Of a stretch of DNA of 64,000 nt, positions 24,141-33,423 are shown one piece after another (the stretch's first letter is position 1; the number at the start of each line of letters is the position of its first letter). The DNA is taken from positions 124,001 to 188,000 of the forward strand of contig NZ_VFWX01000012.1 of NCBI RefSeq assembly GCF_006442965.1, written 5' to 3'. The position numbers were made by a program, and so were the translations under genes. The stretch is from Mesorhizobium sp. CU3 (GTDB taxonomy: Bacteria > Pseudomonadota > Alphaproteobacteria > Rhizobiales > Rhizobiaceae). The notes under the pieces were generated by a model. That model did not search any database, was not told the origin of the DNA, and saw nothing but the letters and a program-made list of their open reading frames with translations.

Positions 24141-26303
24141 TCAAAACTCGATCGCGTTGGGCAGCGAAAGGGATATTATGGCGCAGCCGTAGGCTTCGAG
24201 TTCAACGATGCCATCAACCAAATTGCCCGTGAGCAAGTCTTTGCCGGGTGGCACATCCTGCACGGCGATAGGCTCTTCCCTAGTGTTGAGGATGAACATC
24301 AACCGGCGATCCTCGGCTTCGCGGATCGACACCTCCACCCCTCTCGGCAAATCCGGCAGCAACGGCGAGACATCCGCCTGGGCCAGGACGACATCGGCAA
24401 TGGCTTCTGCCAGTTCCTGCGTTAGATAAGTGCCGACATAAACGACGCGGCCCTTGCCAACCTGCCGGCTGGTGATTGCCGGCTGCCCGGCGCAGAACCG
24501 GTTCGACCATTTACCCAGCACTTCGGTGTCGTCGGCGACCTCGAGCAGTTCATAGAGGTGGGCGGCGTCGAACTGCCTGTTGCCGAAGGTGACGCGGTAT
24601 TTGCGGTCCGCCGATGACGACGGCAGCGGCGATGGCGGCTCGTAGGCGCCCATCGCCACCTGGCGGAACAGTGGAAACAGTCCCGTGCCGCCCTCCGGAA
24701 CGAGGCGGCCGAACTCGCTGACCCTGACGCCGCTCAATGCCGAGAGGGTTTTGCCGGGGGCCTGGTCGCGAATGATGTGGTTGTTCTCGTCCCGTGTTCC
24801 GGTCAGCGCCGAGAGGATCAAGGTGCCGCCATTGCGGACAAATGTCTCGACGGCGTCGTTCCACTGATCCTTCCACATCACCCAATGCGGGACGTATAGC
24901 GCTTTAAGCCGCGACAGGTCGTCTTCCGGATGGATGAAACCGCACGCTATGCCCTGGCGGTAGCAGTGACGGTGCAGGATCATCGCGTCGTCGAGCGGGC
25001 TCGGCAGTCCGATCGGATAGGTCTTGTGCGCCTCCTGATTGTCGAAGTCGGCGCCGGCGATGCCCACGTCCATCTTGACCGCGGTGCCGAGGATCCGATC
25101 CTTGATGGCGGCGATCTCATGGAAGAAGCGGCTTGCCTCGTCGTAGCGCCGCCTTGGAACGTCGTCGTGATCGAGGACGCCCATCCAATAGATCTCGGCG
25201 CCGAAATGCGCCGGGCGCCAGCGGAAGAACATGATGCCGTCGGCGCCGCGCGCCACCGATGTCATCGCCATGCGCCGCATCTCGCCGGGCTCCGGCGTCA
25301 TCGTCGAGAAGCCCGGCTGGCTGCCGAAGCCCGAGGCCTGCTCCGGCACGATGTAGTTGCCGGAATAGGCGCGGCAGATGTCGAGATGCAGCGCCTGCGT
25401 GGCGGCATGGCCGCCGGTGCGCCGCATCTCGTCGTAGAGCATCGGGTAGATGTCGAAGCCGATGAAATCGAGGTCCTGACCGAACTGGCCACGGAAATCG
25501 ATGTCGACGAGTTGGCCGAGATTGTGGAAGATGAACCAGTCCGGATTGGTCGCGCGCAGGATCTCGACCTGGTCGTGCTGGAAGGCAGCGGTCGCCGCGG
25601 CCAGAAACCGGTGATAGTCCTGCACGTGCCCGGGGCTCGGGTAAGACGGCATCAGCGGCCGCGGCAAGTCGATCTGCGAGAAATCGTCATAGGCGGTCGC
25701 CCAGAAATGGCCGCCCCAGGCGAAATTCAGCGCGTCGATCGCGCCGTATCTGTGCTGCAGGAATTTCTGGAACTCCAGCCGCGTCGCCGGGGCGAAGGAT
25801 TCCGAAACGGTGGTGTTGAGCTCGTTGTCGGTCTGCCAGCCGATGACGCGGGGATTGTTCCTGTAGTGCCCGGCCATTGCGCGCGTGATGCGGCGGCTGT
25901 GGCCGCGGAACACCGGGCTGGTGGTGTCGGCATGCTGACGCGAACCGTGGCTTGCGGGACGGCCGTTGACGTCGACGCGCAGCACTTCGGGATAGTTGAC
26001 GGTCAGCCAGCGCGGCGGCGTCGCCGTCGGCGTGCACAGGATGGTGTCGATCCCGACGGCGCCGAGAACCTCGATCGCCCGGTCGAAGAGCCCGAACTCG
26101 AACTTGCCCTCATAGGGCTCGAAAATATGCCAGGCGAACTCGCCCATGCGCACCGTGTTGACGCCGGCAGCAGCCATGCGCTCGGCATCGCGCCGCCAGC
26201 AGCTTTCATAGACATGTTCGGGATAGTGCGGCGCTCCCAGCAGGAAGCGGTCGAGACTGAGCGGTCGCCAAACGGAGAGCGGGGCGGGCGTCTTGCGCGG
26301 CAT
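24141..26303 (-). CDS. Beta-galactosidase, glycoside hydrolase family 42
   Basis: A 720-residue GH42 enzyme. The barrel begins LLGAPHYPEHV, and GVNTVRMGEFAWHIFEP and TPTATPPRWL are family hallmarks. The acid/base Glu is E161 in GWQTDNELN and the nucleophile Glu is E321 in YIVPEQASGFG. The trimerisation domain (LILSALTGTRDENN) and a small beta C-terminal domain follow, giving full length. No signal peptide is seen, so it acts in the cytoplasm on imported galactosides. It is the last gene of the importer operon, 25 bases after the ATPase gene. GH42 enzymes usually act on plant-derived galacto-oligosaccharides rather than lactose. Confidence 0.93.
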   Translation of the reverse strand: MPRKTPAPLSVWRPLSLDRFLLGAPHYPEHVYESCWRRDAERMAAAGVNTVRMGEFAWHIFEPYEGKFEFGLFDRAIEVLGAVGIDTILCTPTATPPRWLTVNYPEVLRVDVNGRPASHGSRQHADTTSPVFRGHSRRITRAMAGHYRNNPRVIGWQTDNELNTTVSESFAPATRLEFQKFLQHRYGAIDALNFAWGGHFWATAYDDFSQIDLPRPLMPSYPSPGHVQDYHRFLAAATAAFQHDQVEILRATNPDWFIFHNLGQLVDIDFRGQFGQDLDFIGFDIYPMLYDEMRRTGGHAATQALHLDICRAYSGNYIVPEQASGFGSQPGFSTMTPEPGEMRRMAMTSVARGADGIMFFRWRPAHFGAEIYWMGVLDHDDVPRRRYDEASRFFHEIAAIKDRILGTAVKMDVGIAGADFDNQEAHKTYPIGLPSPLDDAMILHRHCYRQGIACGFIHPEDDLSRLKALYVPHWVMWKDQWNDAVETFVRNGGTLILSALTGTRDENNHIIRDQAPGKTLSALSGVRVSEFGRLVPEGGTGLFPLFRQVAMGAYEPPSPLPSSSADRKYRVTFGNRQFDAAHLYELLEVADDTEVLGKWSNRFCAGQPAITSRQVGKGRVVYVGTYLTQELAEAIADVVLAQADVSPLLPDLPRGVEVSIREAEDRRLMFILNTREEPIAVQDVPPGKDLLTGNLVDGIVELEAYGCAIISLSLPNAIEF

Positions 26304-26328
26304 GCGGATGATACTCTTGGATTTCAGG

Positions 26329-27474
26329 TCAGGTTGAGGGGATTGTTTTGGGCCGGGTCAACGTGCGGCCGTCGGGTCCGAAGAGGTAGGCGTCGGCCAG
26401 ATCGAAGCCGGCCGTCATGCGGGCGCCGACGCCGATCGGGGACACCTTGTTGAGCTGCACGGTGAAATTGCCGGTGCCGCTGTCGGAATTGGTCGCCTGA
26501 AGTGGCGAGGCGTCGAGATAGAGCACCGTTTCGCGGCCGAGATGTTCGACCAGCCGCACCTCGCCGGGGAAGGTGACGGTCCCGGCGGTGGCCTGCTCGA
26601 CGATGCGCAGATTTTCCGGCCGGATGCCGATTGTGACGGCATCGCCGGCGGCAAGGCCGCTGGCATCGAGGCCGCCCATGGCGAATGGCGGAATTCCGGC
26701 GGCGGCCAGCGTGACGCCGGGAGCGGAGACGGACTCGACCCGCGCCTCGATGAAGTTCATCCGCGGCGCACCGAGGAAGCCGGCGACGAAGAGGTTGGCG
26801 GGGTTGGCGTAGAGCTTGAGAGGCGAGCCCACCTGCTCGATCAGCCCTTTGTTCAGGACCACGATCCGGTCGGCCATGGTCATCGCCTCGACCTGATCAT
26901 GGGTGACGTAGATCATGGTGGATCCGAGTTGCGCGTGCAGGCCCGAAAGCTCCACCCGCATCTGGGTGCGCAGCGCGGCGTCGAGGTTCGACAGCGGCTC
27001 GTCGAACAGGAACACTTCGGGCGAGCGGGTGATGGCGCGGCCGATCGCGACGCGCTGGCGCTGGCCGCCGGACAGCTGCTTCGGCCGCTTGCCGAGCTGC
27101 TCCTCCAGGCGAAGGATCTGCGCGGCGCGTTTGACCGCGGCATCGATCTCGGCTTTCGGCCGATTGGCCATGCGCAGGCCGAAGCCCATGTTCTCGGCGA
27201 CGGTCATATGCGGGTAGAGCGCATAGGACTGGAAGACCATGGCGATGCCGCGGTCGCCGGGCTCTTCCCTTGTGACGTCACGGCCGTTGATCACGACCTG
27301 GCCGGAATTGATGGTTTCGAGCCCGGCGATGGTCTTCAGCAAGGTGGACTTGCCGCAGCCTGAAGGCCCGACCATGACGACGAACTCGCCCTTTTCGATC
27401 GTCAGGTCGATCGCCTTCAGGGCATGGTAGCCGGCATAGTGCTTGTCGACCTTGCGCAGTTCAACGCTGCTCAT
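26329..27474 (-). CDS. CUT1 sugar ABC importer, ATP-binding protein (UgpC/MsmK type)
   Basis: A 381-residue ATPase. Walker A is GPSGCGKST, the signature is LSGGQRQRVAIGRAI, Walker B is FLFDEPLSNLD and the switch His is in YVTHDQVEAM. The C-terminal MalK-like regulatory (TOBE) domain is present (IGIRPENLRIV). The start at 27474 (MSSVEL) matches the family. It powers the two permeases encoded immediately upstream, and the beta-galactosidase gene follows, so the cargo is probably a beta-galactoside. Confidence 0.93.
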   Translation of the reverse strand: MSSVELRKVDKHYAGYHALKAIDLTIEKGEFVVMVGPSGCGKSTLLKTIAGLETINSGQVVINGRDVTREEPGDRGIAMVFQSYALYPHMTVAENMGFGLRMANRPKAEIDAAVKRAAQILRLEEQLGKRPKQLSGGQRQRVAIGRAITRSPEVFLFDEPLSNLDAALRTQMRVELSGLHAQLGSTMIYVTHDQVEAMTMADRIVVLNKGLIEQVGSPLKLYANPANLFVAGFLGAPRMNFIEARVESVSAPGVTLAAAGIPPFAMGGLDASGLAAGDAVTIGIRPENLRIVEQATAGTVTFPGEVRLVEHLGRETVLYLDASPLQATNSDSGTGNFTVQLNKVSPIGVGARMTAGFDLADAYLFGPDGRTLTRPKTIPST

Positions 27475-27541
27475 CGCGAGGCGCCTTTCGCTGCTTGCCG
27501 GATGCGTCCGCATGGTCCGGCGTGGATTGGTGGTAGGAGCC

Positions 27542-28393
27542 TCATCCCTTGACCGCCCCCATGGTGAGGCCGCTGATGAAGTGCTTCTGCATGAGGAAGA
27601 ACATGACGACCGGGGGCAGGGCGACGAAGATCGTCGCCGCCGACACGATGTTCCAGGCCGACGTCCATTCGCCGCGCAAATTGTTCAGCCCGGCGGTGAC
27701 GGGTTTGACCGCGTCGCTCTGGGTGAGCACGATGGCCCAGAAATAGTCGTTCCAGATGAAGGTGAAGGTGAGGATGGCGAGCGCGGCCAGCGCCGGCCGC
27801 ACCAGCGGGACCACGACATGGCGCAGCACCTGGGCGGGCGAAGCGCCCTCGGCACGCGCGGCCTGGAACAGTTCGCCCGGCAAGGCAGCGATGAAGTTGC
27901 GCATGAACAGCGTCGCAAAGCCGGTCTGGAAGGCGATGTGGAAGACGATCAGCGCGTAGATCGTGTCATAGAGGCCGAGCCGCACCATGAGGTCGCGGAC
28001 CGGGATCATCATGATCTGGGCCGGCAGGAAATTGCCGCCGACGAACAGCGCGAAGATGAGGTTCGAACCGCGGAACGGATAGCGCGACAGCACGAAGCCG
28101 GTCAGCGTCGACAGGATCAGCACACCGATCACCGAGGGAATGGTGATCAGCAGGCTGTTGAGGAAGAAGCGCAGCATGGCGGTCTGCTGGAAAACCGCGG
28201 TGTAGTTCTCGACCAGGCTGAATTTCTGCGGCCAGCCCCAGTAATTGCCCGCCATCAGCTCTTCGTTGGACCGGATCGACGTCAGCATGACGGCGATCAG
28301 GGGCAGCAGCCACAGCGCGACGACCAGGGTGACGCCGCCGACATAGAGCACGCGCTGGATTTTTGCGTCTTCGGGGATCGGGCGCGGGTACAT
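27542..28393 (-). CDS. CUT1 sugar ABC importer, inner-membrane permease (MalG type)
   Basis: A 283-residue permease with about six membrane segments. The EAA loop reads ELFQAARAEGASPAQVLRHVVVPLVRPAL, and the C-terminal end FLMQKHFISGLTMGAVKG is the MalG-type signature. Its ATG overlaps the stop of the upstream permease gene (ATGA). It pairs with that permease to form the channel. Confidence 0.92.
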   Translation of the reverse strand: MYPRPIPEDAKIQRVLYVGGVTLVVALWLLPLIAVMLTSIRSNEELMAGNYWGWPQKFSLVENYTAVFQQTAMLRFFLNSLLITIPSVIGVLILSTLTGFVLSRYPFRGSNLIFALFVGGNFLPAQIMMIPVRDLMVRLGLYDTIYALIVFHIAFQTGFATLFMRNFIAALPGELFQAARAEGASPAQVLRHVVVPLVRPALAALAILTFTFIWNDYFWAIVLTQSDAVKPVTAGLNNLRGEWTSAWNIVSAATIFVALPPVVMFFLMQKHFISGLTMGAVKG

Positions 28394-29277
28394 CAGGCGT
28401 TGCTCCGTTCGGCTCTGAGGAGGCCGCGCAGATACCAGGCGATGAAGGCGATCATGATCACGAACAGAACGGTGGCGATCGCCGCGCCGTAGCCGAAGCG
28501 GTAGGAGAAGATCGATTCCTCGTACATCTGATAGGCGAGCACGGTCGAGGAGCCGTAGGGACCGCCGGTGGTCATGACCGCGACCATGTCGAAGGAGCGC
28601 AGCGCGCCGATCACGGTGACCGCGATGGCGATGAAGCCGACCTGCGAGAGCTGCGGCAGGACGACATGGCGCAGCATGCGCCAGCCGCGCGCGCCGTCGA
28701 CGCGGCCGGCGCCGATCAGATCCTCGTCGAGGTTGTTCAGCCCGGCCAGGAACAGCACCATGCAAAAGGCGATCTGCGGCCAAAGCCCGGCGGCGGCGAC
28801 CGCGAAAGTGGCGAAATTCTCATCGGAAAGCAGCGCCGGCGTGGTGCCGCCGAACAGGCCGTAAATCAGCTGCAGCAGCCCGTAGTTCGGATCGTAGACC
28901 CAGCCGAAAACGACGCCTACGGTCACCGTCGCCAGCACCAGCGGGACGAAGAACAGCGACTTCAGAATGCGCATGCCGCGGATTTTCTGGTTGACGATCA
29001 GCGCGAAGCCGAGGCCGATCGGCGGCGCCAGCATGAAGATCAGCAGCCAGATGATATTGTTCTTGAGCGAGACGTAGAATTGCGGGTCTTCAGCCAGCTC
29101 GACGTAGTTGGCGAGGCCGACCCAGGTTTTCGCGCCGATACCGTCCCAGTCATGCAGCGAAATCCAGACCGTCTCGAAGGAGGCGGCCAGAATCACCAGG
29201 CCGAACAGGACGAGGCCCGGCAGAAGGAGAAGTGCCGGTGTCATCCAATGACGATTTCTGCGCCAGAAGCGGGGCAT
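28393..29277 (-). CDS. CUT1 sugar ABC importer, inner-membrane permease (MalF type)
   Basis: A 294-residue permease with a basic cytoplasmic N-terminus (MPRFWRRNRHW), a first helix ALLLLPGLVLFGLVILAASF and the EAA loop DLIGAGRVDGARGWRMLRHVVLPQLSQV. It contains VALLYQMYEESIF-like periplasmic and helical segments near the end, typical of MalF/UgpA. It follows the binding-protein gene after a 64-base gap with a hairpin and overlaps the next permease gene by 1 base of start codon. Confidence 0.92.
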   Translation of the reverse strand: MPRFWRRNRHWMTPALLLLPGLVLFGLVILAASFETVWISLHDWDGIGAKTWVGLANYVELAEDPQFYVSLKNNIIWLLIFMLAPPIGLGFALIVNQKIRGMRILKSLFFVPLVLATVTVGVVFGWVYDPNYGLLQLIYGLFGGTTPALLSDENFATFAVAAAGLWPQIAFCMVLFLAGLNNLDEDLIGAGRVDGARGWRMLRHVVLPQLSQVGFIAIAVTVIGALRSFDMVAVMTTGGPYGSSTVLAYQMYEESIFSYRFGYGAAIATVLFVIMIAFIAWYLRGLLRAERSNA

Positions 29278-29298
29278 GGGAATTCATCCAAAAGAGAC

Positions 29299-29325
29299 GG
29301 GACCGCCGGGGAGAGGCGGCGGCCC
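29299..29325 (-). other. Stem-loop between binding-protein and permease genes
   Basis: GGG-A-CCGCC (29299-29307) pairs with GGCGGCCC (29318-29325) with one bulged A and a 10-base loop. It lies just after the binding-protein stop, where such hairpins commonly hold back 3' decay so that the binding protein is made in excess over the permeases. Confidence 0.4.
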
Positions 29326-29341
29326 GCCAGGCCCGGGAGGA

Positions 29342-30613
29342 CTAACCGAAGATCCGCTTGCGGGTCTTTTCCAGACGCTCGAGGATCTGGTCGCGCCGTT
29401 CGGGCTTGACCATGAATTCCTGGAGCCCCGTCATGCCTTCCTGGGCCATGTCCGGATCGGTGTCGCGATCGTAATATTGCGACGTGCCGACCACCTTCTT
29501 CAGTTCCTCGACGGCGGCGTTGACCAGCGGATCCTTGCTGGGCGGGCAGTCGTTGCGCGGCGGGATCGCTCCCTCGGCGGCGAGAAAGGCGCCCAGGTTT
29601 TCCGGCTTGTAGAAATAGGCGAGGAAGTCGCGCGCGCCCTGCTTGTTCTTCGCATTCGCAGGCACGTGAACGGAATTGACGGAGAAATCCTCATACCTGG
29701 CGACGCCGGGGGCGACTTCGGGAAACGGCGCGTAGGCGAGTTGCGGAATATCGGCCTCCGGGAAGGCGGATCTTACGAAACCGCCGAGGTCCATCATGGC
29801 GGCTTTCTTCTGCGCAAGGGCGGCGCCGGCCTGTTCCCAGCCGAAGGAACTGTGGTTGGGCGAGAAGAACCCTGCCTTGATCAGATCGTTCCATTTGTCG
29901 AAGACGGGCGTCAGCATCGGATCGGTGTACTGGACCTTGCCGTCCATCAGCGCGATGTGCTTGTCGAGACCGTTGACGCGCAGGTTCATATGGTCGAACC
30001 AGCCGCCTGCCGGCCAAAGCTCCTTGGTGCCCATGCTCATCGGGACCATGCCCGCTGACTTCGCCGCCTCGCCGAAGGCGAGAAAGTCGGTCCAGGTCTT
30101 CGGCGGCGTCCAATTGTGTTCGGCAAAGACGTCCTTGCGGTAGAACAGGCCCCAGAGCAGGCCGCCCATCGGCAGGCCATACTGCTTGTCGCCGACGGTG
30201 ACCGCACTTGTCGTGGCGCCGAGCACGCCCTTGTAGTTCTCGCGGGCAAACAGATCCGAGATGTCGTCGAACAGGCCCTTGTTGACGAACGCCTTCATGC
30301 GGTTGCCGGAGAACCAGAAACAGATGTCGGGAGCGCCGACGACCAGGTAGCTGCGGATCGCGGTCTTGTGCGCCTCGTGATCCATGTTGTTGATGGTGAC
30401 CTTGGCGCCGGATTTCGCCTCGTATTCGGCTGCGAGCCTGTGCAGGATGTCGCGTTGCCCGACATTGCTGAGGTTGGAAATGATGGTGATTTCCTGCGCC
30501 TGCGCCAGTGCCGGCAGGCAAAGCCCGCCGGCGGCGGAAGCGGCGAGAGCCGCGCCGGTGCCCTTCAGGAAACGGCGCCTTGTCGTGGACAGAGTCGTAA
30601 CGTCGATGGCCAT
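29342..30613 (-). CDS. CUT1 sugar ABC importer, Tat-exported binding protein
   Basis: A 423-residue extracellular solute-binding protein of family 1. The start at 30613 follows GGGAGGAG. The N-terminus has a twin-arginine signal, TTRRRFLKGTGAALAAS, ending in LPALAQAQE, so export of the folded protein is expected. The mature part shows QRDILHRLAAEYEAKSGAKVTI and PDICFWFSGNRMKAFV, typical of sugar-binding proteins. It is the first gene of the five-gene galactoside operon and is divergent from the ROK repressor gene across the palindrome at 30698. Confidence 0.92.
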   Translation of the reverse strand: MAIDVTTLSTTRRRFLKGTGAALAASAAGGLCLPALAQAQEITIISNLSNVGQRDILHRLAAEYEAKSGAKVTINNMDHEAHKTAIRSYLVVGAPDICFWFSGNRMKAFVNKGLFDDISDLFARENYKGVLGATTSAVTVGDKQYGLPMGGLLWGLFYRKDVFAEHNWTPPKTWTDFLAFGEAAKSAGMVPMSMGTKELWPAGGWFDHMNLRVNGLDKHIALMDGKVQYTDPMLTPVFDKWNDLIKAGFFSPNHSSFGWEQAGAALAQKKAAMMDLGGFVRSAFPEADIPQLAYAPFPEVAPGVARYEDFSVNSVHVPANAKNKQGARDFLAYFYKPENLGAFLAAEGAIPPRNDCPPSKDPLVNAAVEELKKVVGTSQYYDRDTDPDMAQEGMTGLQEFMVKPERRDQILERLEKTRKRIFG

Positions 30614-30697
30614 GGCTTTTTTCTCCTCCCTGAGAGCAGCCGGATTCCGATTGAACCGGGGCAAGTCGTAGCGTATGCAGGTGAAGCCGGTCAATAG

Positions 30698-30714
30698 TTA
30701 ATTTACAAAATTAA
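30698..30714. promoter_or_regulatory. Perfect palindrome TTAATTT-ACA-AAATTAA, ROK operator
   Basis: Two perfect 7-base arms around a 3-base centre lie between the divergent importer operon and the ROK regulator gene, 13 bases before the ROK start codon and about 85 bases before the binding-protein start. Palindromes built on TTAATTT/AAATTAA are common for sugar-responsive ROK repressors in alphaproteobacteria. A repressor bound here could control both directions. Confidence 0.62.
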
Positions 30715-30727
30715 TAATGAGGCAGAA

Positions 30728-31918
30728 ATGAAGCTCAAGGGTGATCAGCAGACGTCGCGCGCCATGAACCGACGACTGATCCTGAACATGATCAGAGCCG
30801 ACGGACCGATGAGCAGGGCGGACATGGCCGCGCGTAGCGGCTTGAGCCCGGCCGCGGTGACCTTCGTGGTCTCCGAACTTTTGGACGAAAATATCCTGGT
30901 CGAAGGCGAGGCCAGTCAGGGGGCGCCGGGGCGGCGGCCGATCCCGGTCAACATAAACTATGCCGGCCGGTTGGTGGTCGGTCTCAAGCTCAAGGTCGGC
31001 GCCGTCGACTGCGTGCTGACCGATCTCGCCACGACGCCGCTTGTCTCCAGGCAGGTCGTGGTGCCCGATCCGTCTCCGCAAAGCACGGTGGAGGCCTGCG
31101 CAACCGCGGTCACGGAACTGCTTGCGGATCGCCGCGCGCCGGCCGGCGCGCAGCTCAGCGGAATAGGCATCGCGGTGCCGGGCGTCATCGACAACGGCGT
31201 CTGCCGGCTGAGCCACCGGTTCAACTGGGTCGATGTGCCGATCGCCGCCATGCTTGCCGAACTCGTGCAGGTTCCGGTCTGGGCCGACGACGACACCAAT
31301 GCCTTCGCGCTCGCCCAGCAACTGTTCGGGCTCGGCCGTCACCATCGCACGGTCGGCGCGCTCGCGATCGGCGCCGGCATCAGCTGCGCCGTGGTCATCG
31401 ACGGCGCCGTGCATCACGGCGCGAGCGGAGCCGCCGGCAAGATGGGGCATTCGATCTACGATCCGAACGGGCCGGAATGCGAGTGCGGCCGCCGCGGCTG
31501 CCTGCAAACGTTCTTCTCGGAGCCGGCGATGGTAAGGCGCTGGAAGGAGGCGAGGGGTCTTTCCAGCGAGGTAAGCCGCCACGACATGCTTGACGCGGCA
31601 CGGGCCGGCGATCAAACAGCCGTGGATATATTGCGCGAGGCGGGCGAAGGCATCGGCAGGCTGCTTGGCGGCTTCTGCAACATCGTTGATCCGGAAGTGA
31701 TCGTCGGCGGCGGCGAAGCTGTCACCTTCGGCGACTATCTGTTCGAGCCGATGCGTGAGGCCTTGCAACGCCATGCGATGTGGACGCCGCCGCCGATCAC
31801 GCCGGATTGGGCGGACGATTCCTGGGAGAGAGGTGCTGCTGCTCTAGCAACTCGGAGGCTCTTCGACTTCGAAAGCCGGCCTGGCGAAGTGGGCCACGAT
31901 ATTGTCGAGGCGTTTTGA
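30728..31918 (+). CDS. ROK family transcriptional regulator
   Basis: A 396-residue NagC/XylR-type regulator. The N-terminal winged helix runs through NRRLILNMIRADGPMSRADMAARSGLSPAAVTFVVSELLDENIL. The ROK sugar-binding half has GIAVPGVID, the Asp-rich DDDTNAFALAQ, GAGISCAVVIDG and the zinc motif ECECGRRGC following GKMGH. It should repress the galactoside operon until a sugar binds. The family Glu after the cysteine motif (GCLE) is Gln here (GCLQTF), a common variant in regulators without kinase activity. Confidence 0.92.
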   Translation: MKLKGDQQTSRAMNRRLILNMIRADGPMSRADMAARSGLSPAAVTFVVSELLDENILVEGEASQGAPGRRPIPVNINYAGRLVVGLKLKVGAVDCVLTDLATTPLVSRQVVVPDPSPQSTVEACATAVTELLADRRAPAGAQLSGIGIAVPGVIDNGVCRLSHRFNWVDVPIAAMLAELVQVPVWADDDTNAFALAQQLFGLGRHHRTVGALAIGAGISCAVVIDGAVHHGASGAAGKMGHSIYDPNGPECECGRRGCLQTFFSEPAMVRRWKEARGLSSEVSRHDMLDAARAGDQTAVDILREAGEGIGRLLGGFCNIVDPEVIVGGGEAVTFGDYLFEPMREALQRHAMWTPPPITPDWADDSWERGAAALATRRLFDFESRPGEVGHDIVEAF

Positions 31919-32277
31919 TTTTCTTGGTAGGGCGCCGACGGGCGCCGCAGCGCAACGCGCATTGATGGGGCGGTTGTTTTGCGATCGGAATTCCATGCCG
32001 GTCTTCGTGATCGAATTGCCGCACCCTGACTAGATGTCACTGCCAGCGGCGCATCGTCTCAAAGGCCGCGGCGACGTTTCCACGGAAACCGCCTCCCTTT
32101 TGTGGGCGATCTCGGCCATCTGGATTGGCCGCAACGGATACAAAAGAGGCCAGAAGATCACTTGCTGGCAGCCCGTCGCGCCATACGCTGATGCCGATCG
32201 CGACATCGAGAAGCGCGACGTGTTGAAGGACACCGGGAACGGTCTGAACAGCTATCTCGACTTGTCTGGGAGGTTCA
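31919..32277. other. Intergenic region with a terminator-like hairpin
   Basis: GGCGCC at 31931-31936 pairs with GGCGCC at 31941-31946 over GACG just after the ROK stop, with a T-rich stretch some 25 bases later, so it is a plausible end of that transcript. The rest, to the MFS ribosome site GGGAGG at 32268, holds frames of up to 97 codons on both strands without any family-like sequence, and I see no gene. Confidence 0.42.
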
Positions 32278-33423
32278 ATGCTTCGATGGATATTGGGCTT
32301 GAGCGCCGCCTATGCGGTGGCGCTTAGCGGCACGACGGTCATGCCCATTGTTGTCTTGTCGATGAGCAAGGTCGCAGGCTACGACGAGGGATTGGCGACG
32401 ATTGTGGCAAGTGCCGAACTGGCCGGCATTGGCATTTTTGGCCTGCTGACGCCGAAGCTCGGCTTGAAACCGACCTGGGTGCTTGCAGTCGCCAGTCTGT
32501 TTGCAGTGCTCGCGGGGGAGGTGGCCAGCTTCTACCTGCAGACCCCATTGCTGCTCTCAGCGGCGCGTCTGATCACCGGCCTCGGCGAAGGGTGTGTCTT
32601 CAGCCTGGTCAGCATGAGCCTGGCATCGCGGGCTGATGCGGAACGACTTTGGGGCGCTATTAACCTCATTGGGGGCTTGGCCATGGGACTGCTCCTGTTT
32701 GTCGTGTCGTTGATGCCGCAGCGGCAAACCGATGCGCCTGTTTTTCTCATGCTGGCAGCCTTTACCGCCATTATGGGGCCGCCGCTCCTGCTGATCTTTC
32801 GGAGCCGAATAGCGGTGACGGAAGCGACCCACCATTCCAAGCTCGCCGGAGGCAAGATGCTCGCTGTCATGGTCGTTGTCTTGCTCATCTATATGGTCCA
32901 GGCGGCGCAGTGGGCCGTCTGCGGCTACGTCGGAGAGAGGGTCGGCCTTAGCGCTTCGCAAATTGGCCTCTACCTCGCTGGCGCTTCGCTCGCAGGCTTC
33001 CTAGGCGCGGTCGTCCCCGCCACCGCCCAGGACAAGGCCAAGCGCTTGCCGTTCGTGGTGCTCGGCTTCCTGATTATGGCCGCTTCAATCCATTTTCTGT
33101 TCAATGTGCTGACGGTACCGGTATTCGTTGTCGCTCAGGTGTTCGTCAACATAGGCTTCTTCATCGTGACGCCATTTTTGACCGGAGTGTTGACAGAAAA
33201 CGATCCGGACGGCTCGCTGATGTCGCGCATCCTGGTTGTGGCAATCGTCGGCGCCACCATCGGCACCGCAGTAGCCGGGCCGATCTTCGCAGCGTCCGGG
33301 GTTTCGTTTTTTGGCTGGTCCTGCCTAGCTCCGCTCGCGTTGGCCGCACTGGCTGCCACCCTGGTTTTCGGCCACCTGCATCGCACCCTGCCGGCAAAGC
33401 TAGATCGTGAAGCAGTGGAATAG
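32278..33423 (+). CDS. MFS transporter
   Basis: A 381-residue major facilitator protein with about 12 predicted helices and no long tails. Recognisable segments are LSGTTVMPIVVLSMSKV in helix 1, AARLITGLGEGCVFSLVSMSLASRADAERLWG around helices 4-5, and GGKMLAVMVVVLLIYMVQAAQWAV at the start of the second half. The central loop is short. GGGAGG stands just before ATG. The substrate cannot be read from sequence. The downstream lipoprotein gene overlaps its end by 17 bases, so the two may be coexpressed. Confidence 0.87.
   Translation: MLRWILGLSAAYAVALSGTTVMPIVVLSMSKVAGYDEGLATIVASAELAGIGIFGLLTPKLGLKPTWVLAVASLFAVLAGEVASFYLQTPLLLSAARLITGLGEGCVFSLVSMSLASRADAERLWGAINLIGGLAMGLLLFVVSLMPQRQTDAPVFLMLAAFTAIMGPPLLLIFRSRIAVTEATHHSKLAGGKMLAVMVVVLLIYMVQAAQWAVCGYVGERVGLSASQIGLYLAGASLAGFLGAVVPATAQDKAKRLPFVVLGFLIMAASIHFLFNVLTVPVFVVAQVFVNIGFFIVTPFLTGVLTENDPDGSLMSRILVVAIVGATIGTAVAGPIFAASGVSFFGWSCLAPLALAALAATLVFGHLHRTLPAKLDREAVE

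Noticed and set aside
24930..26453. A 507-codon open frame antisense to the beta-galactosidase gene.
   Set aside because: GC-rich genes often leave open antisense frames. The GH42 protein on the other strand is complete with both catalytic Glu residues, and the antisense translation shows no family motif.
32034..32327. A 97-codon plus-strand frame before the MFS gene.
   Set aside because: It overlaps the true MFS start with its GGGAGG site and has no family-like sequence.
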